A stretch of 14,079 nt of DNA. It comes from Chungangia koreensis. Its GTDB lineage: Bacteria; Bacillota; Bacilli; Bacillales_A; Planococcaceae. The DNA lies in assembly GCF_042651785.1 (NCBI RefSeq), contig NZ_JBHSEC010000013.1:1-14079 (forward strand), written 5' to 3'. Every line of letters starts with the position of its first letter. Position 1 is the stretch's first letter. The translations under genes were made by a program, and so were the position numbers. Positions 1-4,895 of this stretch are shown here, in pieces. The notes under the pieces were generated by a model. That model had not been told where the DNA came from. It saw only the letters and a list, made by a program, of their open reading frames with translations, and did not search any database.

Positions 1-99
1 TCCACGTCACCGTGGACACCCTTGCGTTAAGCTAACTGTTACTTCTGCCTTCACAGTTCGGGACTTGCACCCTATAGACTACGCCCATGCCGGGCGCAC
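1..99 (-). mobile_element. 5' end of a group IIC self-splicing intron (partial)
   Basis: Read on the minus strand, this segment begins with GTGCGCCCGGCATGGG and continues with blocks such as AGTCTATAGGG, CCCGAACTGTGAAGGCAG and AACGCAAGGGTGTCC. From memory it is nearly identical to the first ~100 nt of the Oceanobacillus iheyensis group IIC intron known from crystal structures. GTGCG is the usual 5' splice-site consensus of bacterial group II introns. The intron runs off the left edge of the window, so the rest of domain I, the reverse transcriptase/maturase gene and the 3' splice site are not visible. The 5' exon ends only three bases after the T-tract of a Rho-independent terminator, the typical target of IIC introns. 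I am sure of the identity; whether the element is full length and active cannot be seen. Confidence 0.9.
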
Positions 100-102
100 A
101 AT

Positions 103-135
103 AAAAACGAATCTGCGCATAGCAGATTCGTTTTT
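103..135 (-). terminator. Rho-independent terminator of the ytmA-like gene; intron target
   Basis: A perfect 14-bp inverted repeat (103-116 against 122-135, loop of 5 nt) gives AACGAATCTGC...GCAGATTCGTT followed by a U-tract when read on the minus strand. It lies just after the stop codon of the hydrolase gene. The group IIC intron starts at 99, three bases beyond the T-tract, so this hairpin probably served as its recognition element. Confidence 0.9.
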
Positions 136-140
136 TCTCT

Positions 141-938
141 TTATTTACCTTGCCTTCTCATCCAAATGCAAACATCGTCTACGATCTTGCGGTTCACTTG
201 AGGTGGGAAATGGTGAGTATAGTCAGGGAAATACCATGTTTCATACACCCTCTCCTTCTCACGCAGCTCTTCTTCAAGCAATAAGGCCTGTTTAAATGAT
301 ACATTCTCATCCTTCATGCCATGTACGAGCAAAACGGGTGCATCAATTTCTTCAATCCGAAAAAGCGCCGTCCGCTCCTCGTATGCTTCCATATTGTTAT
401 TTGGTGTTCCACCAATTACACGCTTCATCATCCGTCTCATATCCTTACGTTCACTGTAAGTAGAGATTAAATCGGACACACCTGCCCAGAATACAACCGA
501 TGTAATATCATTCCTAAGAATCGCTGTCCAGAGTGCCATAATTCCACCGCGTGAAAAGGAATATAAATGTATTCGATCAGGAATGGCTCTCGGATGCTTC
601 TTTAAAATTTCAACACCATGTACTGCATCCCAACGATCTTCTCCTGCAAACTCGTCTTTACCTTCCCCTCCCCTATTTCCGCGGTAATAAGGTGCAAATA
701 CAATGAATCCTTTTTGTGCGAATTGAGAAATCCTTGCAGGTCTGACCATGCCAACAAATTGCATTCCACCGCGTAAATAGAGAATACTTTCAAAAACGCC
801 TTCTTTTTTTGGTTCCGCCAATAGACCTTTAACTTTCAAACCATTGGACCAATATGTAATCTCTGTAAGTTTAACGTTAGGATTAGGAGATGGATAAATC
901 CTATGCTCTTCAATTGTTCCGTTCTCCTTCAAGCTCAA
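141..938 (-). CDS. ytmA: YtmA-like alpha/beta hydrolase (prolyl oligopeptidase/S9-like family)
   Basis: Predicted cytoplasmic serine hydrolase of about 257-265 residues, similar in length and sequence to B. subtilis YtmA as I remember it; its substrate is not known. With the first possible start at 938 (TTG), the nucleophile elbow is S-F-S-R-G-G with Ser129. The acid is Asp210 in V-H-G-M-K-D, and the catalytic His is 242 or 243 in Y-T-H-H-F. An oxyanion-type L-R-G-G lies near residue 55. There is no signal peptide. The start is doubtful. The TTG at 938 has its purine stretch directly against it. The good Shine-Dalgarno GAAGGAG (924-930) lies inside that reading frame, 9 nt before an ATT codon at 912-914, where YtmA homologues begin. 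The gene is last in a probable dps-unknown-ytkD-ytmA unit, overlaps the ytkD end, and is followed by a strong terminator. Confidence 0.85.
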   Translation of the reverse strand: MSLKENGTIEEHRIYPSPNPNVKLTEITYWSNGLKVKGLLAEPKKEGVFESILYLRGGMQFVGMVRPARISQFAQKGFIVFAPYYRGNRGGEGKDEFAGEDRWDAVHGVEILKKHPRAIPDRIHLYSFSRGGIMALWTAILRNDITSVVFWAGVSDLISTYSERKDMRRMMKRVIGGTPNNNMEAYEERTALFRIEEIDAPVLLVHGMKDENVSFKQALLLEEELREKERVYETWYFPDYTHHFPPQVNRKIVDDVCIWMRRQGK

Positions 939-1383
939 TCACCTTCTTCCGGATTGCTTCCATTCCTTCATCCATCATATGAAAACTTAAGTTTTTTTCA
1001 TTCCCGAATTCTTCTACAGGCAGCCAGAAAAGACCGTCCGTCTCATAGGAAACAGGACACTCTTCAATCCTTTCCACTTTTCCGGTAAATACGGCTTTGC
1101 AAAATGGTTCCTCTGTATATACGATATACTCGGCTATCCATTTTAAATCCTTCAGTACAACACCGGTCTCTTCGTATGTTTCCCTTATCGCTGCTTCCTC
1201 AAGACTTTCTCCCTTTTCCACTTTACCGCCAGGATACTCGGTCCCTCGTGTAGGATGGTTGGTCATTAGCCAGTTCCCATTATTCAAAACAACTACTAAA
1301 ACATGTTCCGGTTTAAGTGCAAATGAATGCTTTTTAAACGATAGTTGCACATCTACTGAATGCTGGTCTTTAAATGAAAGCAC
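910..1383 (-). CDS. ytkD: YtkD-type Nudix hydrolase
   Basis: Nudix family pyrophosphohydrolase of 157 residues. The relative in B. subtilis, YtkD, hydrolyses nucleoside triphosphates including 8-oxo-dGTP. The Nudix box is complete: G-G-K-V-E-K-G-E, then R-E-T-Y-E-E-T-G-V, with the Gx5Ex7REUXEEXGU spacing intact, at about residues 53-75. I chose the GTG at 1383 because AAAGGGAG lies 8 nt before it and because homologues begin with an equivalent M-x-x-F-K-D sequence. The upstream GTG at 1392 abuts the Shine-Dalgarno and is unlikely. The stop codon overlaps the region where translation of the downstream hydrolase gene begins, suggesting coupling. It lies downstream of an unknown gene and dps, in a stress-related neighbourhood. 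Confidence 0.88.
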   Translation of the reverse strand: MLSFKDQHSVDVQLSFKKHSFALKPEHVLVVVLNNGNWLMTNHPTRGTEYPGGKVEKGESLEEAAIRETYEETGVVLKDLKWIAEYIVYTEEPFCKAVFTGKVERIEECPVSYETDGLFWLPVEEFGNEKNLSFHMMDEGMEAIRKKVIELEGERNN

Positions 1384-1431
1384 TCCGCTCACTCCCTTTA
1401 AGGGTAGTGTAGCGGAGGCAATTAGGTTGAT

Positions 1432-1740
1432 TCAACTAAAATAGGGTAATTTTTCGACGAATTCCTTCGATTCCTGATCACCGAACTCATGGACCAATGC
1501 ATACAATTTCTTCGTTCTATAATCGATTTGGTCGTTTTCCTTGTCCAAATGGTATGGAACATAAGGAAGATGAGACCTCCAGAAATTTGCAAATTCAATG
1601 TCATTGATTTGACTGAACAATTGCTGAAATACTGGAATCATTTCTCGGTCAACTTCTATTTTGAATTCCCATGGCGACTCATGAGGATATCGGTAAACCC
1701 CTTTATGTGAAATTGATACATACATTGTTTCTTTTGACAT
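1432..1740 (-). CDS. Uncharacterised Bacillales protein, 102 residues
   Basis: I do not recognise a named family. The protein is soluble, with no signal peptide or membrane segment. It begins M-S-K-E-T-M-Y-V-S-I-S-H-K-G-V-Y-R-Y-P, contains aromatic-rich motifs (N-F-W-R, Y-V-P-Y-H, S-P-W-E-F) and ends with a probable helix. The ATG at 1740 is preferred over the longer frame to 1782 because AAGGGTGG sits 8 nt before it. It lies between dps (62 bp upstream) and ytkD (48 bp downstream) on the same strand with no terminator on either side, so it is probably co-transcribed with them. The start region can fold into a hairpin that includes part of the ribosome binding site. Confidence 0.75.
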   Translation of the reverse strand: MSKETMYVSISHKGVYRYPHESPWEFKIEVDREMIPVFQQLFSQINDIEFANFWRSHLPYVPYHLDKENDQIDYRTKKLYALVHEFGDQESKEFVEKLPYFS

Positions 1741-1802
1741 GACTGCACCACCCTTTTTCGGGTAGGATGCCACAAAGAACAAAAATTATGACTGCTCTAA
1801 GT

Positions 1803-2249
1803 TTATTGTTTTTTCCCTAAAAAGGCTGATAACATCCAAGAATGTTTTTCAAGGGATTGATAGATGGCATTTAGCTGATCTACGGTCATATCATCATTAT
1901 CTTTTTCAGCCTCTTCCATTCCTGATTTCAATGTTTTCATGATTTTTGAAAAATCATCCACCACTGTCTGAACCATTTCATTCGATGATTCTTTCCCGGA
2001 TGCTTCCTCGACAACAGATAATTCTAATTGTTGCTTCATTGTTGCAACCGGTTCACCGCCTATTGCTAATAGGCGTTCAGCAATTTCATCCATATGAAGT
2101 GTTGTCTCATTATATAGTTCCTCAAATTTTGTATGCAAAGTGAAGAATTCCGGTCCTTTTACATACCAATGATAATTATGGAGTTTCGTATAAAGTACAG
2201 ACCAAGTGGCCACCAATTTATTTAATTCTTCGTTTAATGCTTTTGACAT
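1803..2249 (-). CDS. dps: Dps ferritin-like DNA-protection protein
   Basis: Dps-family mini-ferritin of 148 residues, the normal length. It assembles as a dodecamer that oxidises and stores iron with peroxide and protects DNA in stressed or stationary cells. The inter-subunit ferroxidase ligands are all present and match the Listeria innocua protein with a constant offset: His27 in H-N-Y-H-W, His39 in T-L-H, Asp54 and Glu58 in H-M-D-E-I-A-E-R. The L-L-A-I-G-G signature follows. The ATG at 2249 has AAAGGAG 10 nt upstream; the in-frame extension to 2291 lacks this support. A sigma-B-like promoter lies upstream at 2292-2318, consistent with the known general-stress control of B. subtilis dps. 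No clear terminator follows, so transcription may continue into the genes down to ytmA. Confidence 0.95.
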   Translation of the reverse strand: MSKALNEELNKLVATWSVLYTKLHNYHWYVKGPEFFTLHTKFEELYNETTLHMDEIAERLLAIGGEPVATMKQQLELSVVEEASGKESSNEMVQTVVDDFSKIMKTLKSGMEEAEKDNDDMTVDQLNAIYQSLEKHSWMLSAFLGKKQ

Positions 2250-2291
2250 CCCAAATCTCTCCTTTTTGTAGATAATGCTCTCCACTTTCAT

Positions 2292-2318
2292 TTTCCCCTA
2301 CTATTCCTTACAATAAAC
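2292..2318 (-). promoter_or_regulatory. Candidate sigma-B promoter of dps
   Basis: On the minus strand GTTTAT (2313-2318) and GGGAAA (2292-2297) are separated by 15 nt. They resemble the sigma-B consensus GTTTAA - 12 to 15 nt - GGGWAW, with one mismatch in the -35. It lies 43 bp before the dps start codon. B. subtilis dps is known to be under sigma-B; for this organism it is inference. Confidence 0.5.
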
Positions 2319-2343
2319 GTATCGGAAAAAAGGAAGTGCCCTC

Positions 2344-2577
2344 TTGAAAACAATCTTTATCGGATTTATCAAACTCTATCAAAAGTTCATTTCACCTATG
2401 ACTCCACCGAGCTGCAGGTTCTATCCAACCTGTTCCCACTATGGAGTGGAGGCACTACAAAAACATGGTGCTATAAAAGGTTCACTTTTAACTATAAAAC
2501 GGATCTCAAAATGCCATCCTTTACATGAAGGTGGTTTCGATCCGGTCCCAGACGAATGGCCTTCGAGAAAAAAATAA
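2344..2577 (+). CDS. yidD: YidD membrane protein insertion efficiency factor
   Basis: Small YidD-family protein of 77 residues (YtjA in B. subtilis). The family is membrane-associated through an N-terminal amphipathic helix and assists YidC/Oxa1-dependent insertion of inner membrane proteins. The hallmark sequence L-Y-Q-K-F-I-S-P followed by C-R-F-Y-P-T-C-S-H-Y-G-V-E-A is present at residues 11-37, with H-P-x-H-x-G-G-F-D-P-V-P near the C terminus. The start is a TTG at 2344, with AGGA 9 nt upstream, and the frame has no better ATG. It diverges from dps across about 94 bp. The stem of its terminator begins inside the last codons of the gene. No ribosomal-protein or yidC gene is adjacent here. 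Confidence 0.93.
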   Translation: MKTIFIGFIKLYQKFISPMTPPSCRFYPTCSHYGVEALQKHGAIKGSLLTIKRISKCHPLHEGGFDPVPDEWPSRKK

Positions 2578-2600
2578 TTCTCGAAGGTTGTTTTTTTGTT
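2560..2600 (+). terminator. Terminator after yidD
   Basis: A 10-bp perfect stem (CCTTCGAGAA at 2560-2569 with its complement at 2578-2587), 8-nt loop, then a T-rich run to 2600. The 5' arm is inside the yidD coding sequence and the loop contains the stop codon. Confidence 0.88.
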
Positions 2601-2616
2601 TAGGCTCATGTATGAT
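2588..2616 (+). promoter_or_regulatory. Candidate sigma-A promoter for znuA
   Basis: TTGTTT (2588-2593) and TATGAT (2611-2616) with a 17-nt spacer. The -35 falls in the T-tract of the yidD terminator. Transcription would start near 2623, just before the Zur operator at 2634-2654. The -35 is weak, so this is tentative. Confidence 0.35.
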
Positions 2617-2633
2617 AAAAAAGTTGAATTTAT

Positions 2634-2654
2634 AAATCGTAATGATTACTATTT
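2634..2654 (+). promoter_or_regulatory. Zur operator (zinc uptake repressor box)
   Basis: A 21-bp near-perfect palindrome: left half AAATCGTAAT, one central base, right half ATTACTATTT. The B. subtilis Zur consensus has right half ATTACGATTT, so there is one mismatch. It ends just before the Shine-Dalgarno of the zinc-binding lipoprotein gene. Binding here in zinc-replete cells should block transcription. Fur and PerR boxes of Bacillus have a different core (TGATAATNATTATCA and TTATAATNATTATAA), so Zur is the best match. Confidence 0.88.
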
Positions 2655-2665
2655 GGAGGACGGAC

Positions 2666-3643
2666 ATGAAGAAAAGAACTTTGTTAGTTATCTCCGCGGT
2701 TTTACTGTTTTTCTCGGCAGCATGTACAAATAAAGACAATTCCGCGCAGACTAAACAAGATAAAGATAAAGGATTAACTGTATATACAACCGTCTATCCA
2801 TTGACATATTTCACGGAAAGAATCGGTGGCGAGCACGTGACAGTCTCATCTATCTACCCTGCTGGAGCAAATGAACATACATTTGAACCAACACAGAGAG
2901 ACATGATGAAATTAGCAGATGCAGATATATTTTTTTATATCGGGCTTGGCCTGGAAGGTTTTGTAGACAAAGCATCACAAACGCTAAAGGGAGAACAAGT
3001 CGAGATGATTGCCACAGCTAATTCCATATCTGATGAAGAATTGGAATTGGGTGCTATCCATCAAGAGGAGGAACATCACGAAGCGGAGGAAGGGCATGAT
3101 GATCATCATCATGGTGATATTGATCCACATGTATGGATCTCCCCTCATTTCAGTCAAAAGCTTAGTCTCTCTATTAAAGATGCTTTAGTTGCACACGATC
3201 CTGAAAACGAAGCAATTTATACAGAGAACTACGAGAAACTGGTTCAAGAACTTGAGCAGTTACATGTGGATTTTCAAAAAATGGCAAACGAAGCAGAACA
3301 TAAAACATTTTTCGTATCACATGCTGCTTTCGGCTATCTTGCGGAGCCTTATGGACTTGAGCAAGTTGCGATTGCTGGATTAAATTCACAAGATGAACCG
3401 TCCCAAAAACGGTTAACCGAAATTGTAGAACTTGCCAAGAAGAATGACATCTCCTACATTCTATTCGAACAGAATGTATCATCCAAAATCACTAAAGTGA
3501 TCCAAGATGAAGTAGATGCAGAATCTTTAGTCCTGCATAATTTAGGGGTCCTCACGGAAAAGGATATTGAAAATGACGAAACCTACTTTACACTGATGAG
3601 AAAAAATTTAAATACATTAAGAACAGCATTGAACGAAAAATAA
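2666..3643 (+). CDS. znuA: ZnuA/AdcA-type zinc ABC transporter substrate-binding lipoprotein
   Basis: Cluster A-I metal-binding protein of 325 residues, expected to be anchored outside the membrane and to deliver Zn2+ to an ABC permease. Residues 1-20 form a lipoprotein signal peptide ending F-S-A-A-C, with Cys20 the lipidation site. Metal ligands are recognisable at His71 (N-E-H-T-F-E-P), His155 (D-P-H-V-W-I-S-P) and His219 (S-H-A-A-F-G-Y). An acidic, His-rich loop at residues 131-150, typical of zinc rather than manganese binders, lies before His155. The usual fourth-ligand region reads H-N-L-G-V-L-T, without the acidic residue I would expect. The ATG at 2666 has GGAGGA 7 nt upstream; the frame from 2642 would start inside the Zur box. 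No znuB or znuC is adjacent, so the permease and ATPase must be elsewhere. A terminator follows directly. Confidence 0.93.
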   Translation: MKKRTLLVISAVLLFFSAACTNKDNSAQTKQDKDKGLTVYTTVYPLTYFTERIGGEHVTVSSIYPAGANEHTFEPTQRDMMKLADADIFFYIGLGLEGFVDKASQTLKGEQVEMIATANSISDEELELGAIHQEEEHHEAEEGHDDHHHGDIDPHVWISPHFSQKLSLSIKDALVAHDPENEAIYTENYEKLVQELEQLHVDFQKMANEAEHKTFFVSHAAFGYLAEPYGLEQVAIAGLNSQDEPSQKRLTEIVELAKKNDISYILFEQNVSSKITKVIQDEVDAESLVLHNLGVLTEKDIENDETYFTLMRKNLNTLRTALNEK

Positions 3644-3672
3644 GCTGGCGGTTCCTTCCGCCAGCTTTTCTT
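3642..3672 (+). terminator. Terminator after znuA
   Basis: Perfect 10-bp stem AAGCTGGCGG (3642-3651) with CCGCCAGCTT (3658-3667), 6-nt loop, then TTTCTT. It overlaps the znuA stop codon. The flanking bases could also serve weakly in the opposite direction for the convergent small gene. Confidence 0.88.
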
Positions 3673-3684
3673 ATATTTATATTG

Positions 3685-3846
3685 TCATGCTACGATTCCA
3701 TTTTTTAATTTTACGATGGCATCAAGAAGTAGTAACATATCCTCTTGGATGGTCTCTTGGATTTTTTCGTTATTACACTTCCAATGATCGACTTGTAATT
3801 GTTTTAGTTCGCTCTTTAAAATCTTTACAAGCTCCATTTCTTCCAT
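3685..3846 (-). CDS. Small uncharacterised protein, 53 residues
   Basis: I do not recognise a family. The product is predicted to be almost entirely helical and charged (M-E-E-M-E-L-V-K-I-L-K-S-E-L-K-Q-L ... D-M-L-L-L-L-D-A-I-V-K-L), with no signal peptide or membrane segment. The single Cys is in a W-K-C-N-N segment. The ATG at 3846 is preceded by GAGGGG 10 nt upstream and GGAG closer in; the longer frame to 3897 has no ribosome binding site. It converges with znuA and lies downstream, on the same strand, of the broken deaminase gene, 143 bp away. It is probably real because of its clean start signal and helical pattern, but there is no functional clue. Confidence 0.55.
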   Translation of the reverse strand: MEEMELVKILKSELKQLQVDHWKCNNEKIQETIQEDMLLLLDAIVKLKNGIVA

Positions 3847-3989
3847 CTTCTCCGATCCCCTCGTGATTGCATTTACCTGTATGTACCCTGTCGACATAGG
3901 GAATTAAACCTATTTTATTCTAATTTCTTTATGAATTTAGACTTAAATACAAAATGCATTCTTATACCTACTGACATCGGATAAGGGGC

Positions 3990-4501
3990 TTACCTCAAAC
4001 TTACACCCGCTTTTCTTTGATTGGCAATGTTATAAGGGTTTTTGGACCATGAATCCATTAGTTCTAACTGAATTTCTTTTAAATCGTCAAATGGTTCTGC
4101 GATTGTTTCAATTTTAGCAAACCGGCTTTCATAGACTTTAGACTCCTGAATGACTCTAAAACCACCAAATCCGGTCTCATCATTCAAGATCCATACTACC
4201 CGGTGAATATGGGCAAACAAAATAGCGCCTGTACACATTGGACATGGCTCTAACGTTGTGTACAATGTTAGTTTCTCCTTCCTAAGCTTTGCATCTAATA
4301 TAGATTTCCCTGCATTTCTTAAAGCATCGATTTCAGCATGAGCTGTTATATCTTGCAGTGGATTTACGTGGTTTCTTCCAGTAGCAATCACATTTCCGGA
4401 CTCATCTGCAATGACCGCTCCAACTGGATATGTATTTTCCTCAAGAGATTTTGCAGCTTCCTTTATGCCATTTGTACTAACAGTCGATCTGTTGAGACCA
4501 T
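3990..4501 (-). pseudogene. Nucleoside deaminase (cytidine deaminase-like fold), frameshifted near the N terminus
   Basis: The long open part encodes a zinc-dependent deaminase of the CDA/guanine deaminase-like family. After repair, H-A-E (residues 55-57: zinc His and proton-shuttle Glu) and P-C-P-M-C (Cys87, Cys90) are complete. The only good start is the ATG at 4501, behind AAGGGGGGG. It reads M-V-S-T-D-R-L-L-V-Q-M-A and then hits TAA at 4463-4465. Restoring one A there gives I-K-E-A-A-K-S-L-E-E-N-T-Y-P-V-G-A-V-I, which continues in the deaminase frame and yields a normal 170-residue protein. Without repair only a fragment from the GTG at 4391 is open, lacking the first helix and strand. 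This is either a recent pseudogene or a sequencing error; no slippery heptamer suggests programmed frameshifting. It is not TadA: the sequence around the motifs differs and the C terminus is longer. Confidence 0.8.
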
Positions 4502-4616
4502 TTGTTCCCCCCCTTTTTTAATAAACAATTTATTATCAAATTCGACATTGTAGGTTATATTCCTCTAAGCATAATTCGTATGCATTGTTTCATGTTAAGA
4601 AAAAGGAGTTGGGATT

Positions 4617-4853
4617 ATGACGCGTAAAACAGATCGACAGCATGTAGAAGCAACACCCCATTTCGATGGAGATCATGAGAATATTTACAATGACCCTACT
4701 GCAACAGCTGGTTCGACAGTCGGGATCCAATTACAATCAACCGATGAATTTTCTCAAGAGAGAAACCCTTATGGACATTTACCGGAGGTAGATAAGGAAA
4801 TGAAAGATTTCGAAGAGCTGATGAGGGGCAAAAAGGTGGATCCACAAAAATAG
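4617..4853 (+). CDS. Small acidic hydrophilic protein, 78 residues, unknown
   Basis: I do not recognise a family. The protein is hydrophilic, rich in Asp, Glu, His and Thr, and has no hydrophobic segment or Cys. It carries the segments N-P-Y-G-H-L-P-E-V-D and D-F-E-E-L-M-R-G-K-K, the latter a likely short helix; the N-terminal half is probably disordered. The ATG at 4617 has a strong AAAAAGGAG 8 nt upstream and the gene is closed by a 13-bp terminator, so it is very likely expressed as its own unit. It diverges from the broken deaminase gene and converges on menE, occupying the place where menC often lies in relatives. Confidence 0.75.
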   Translation: MTRKTDRQHVEATPHFDGDHENIYNDPTATAGSTVGIQLQSTDEFSQERNPYGHLPEVDKEMKDFEELMRGKKVDPQK

Positions 4854-4854
4854 G

Positions 4855-4892
4855 AAAAAGCTAACTGCATCTCATGATCAGTTAGCTTTTTT
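4855..4892. terminator. Bidirectional terminator between the 78-residue gene and menE
   Basis: A 13-bp perfect stem AAAAAGCTAACTG (4855-4867) with its complement (4879-4891) and an 11-nt loop. There is a T-run after the stem on the plus strand and an A-run before it, which gives a U-tract on the minus strand. It can therefore end both convergent transcripts. Confidence 0.9.
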
Positions 4893-4895
4893 CCA

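Noticed and set aside
2243..2276. Promoter for yidD with a perfect TTGACA inside the dps start region
   Set aside because: The only good -10-like sequence (GATAAT) is 22 nt away, too far; TTGACA here is explained by the dps coding sequence on the other strand.
2298..2320. PerR box upstream of dps
   Set aside because: The sequence TTATTGTAAGGAATA has too little dyad symmetry and too few matches to TTATAATNATTATAA.
3174..3482. Minus-strand open frame inside znuA
   Set aside because: It is a shadow of the znuA codons with no ribosome binding site and no recognisable sequence.
3872..3905. Operator-like CCCT-GTCGAC-AGGG inverted repeat
   Set aside because: The dyad is imperfect and short, with no promoter that it would clearly control.
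4455..4475. Programmed ribosomal frameshift in the deaminase gene
   Set aside because: Joining the frames needs a -1 shift at GCA-TAA, but there is no slippery heptamer, internal Shine-Dalgarno of suitable spacing or downstream stem.
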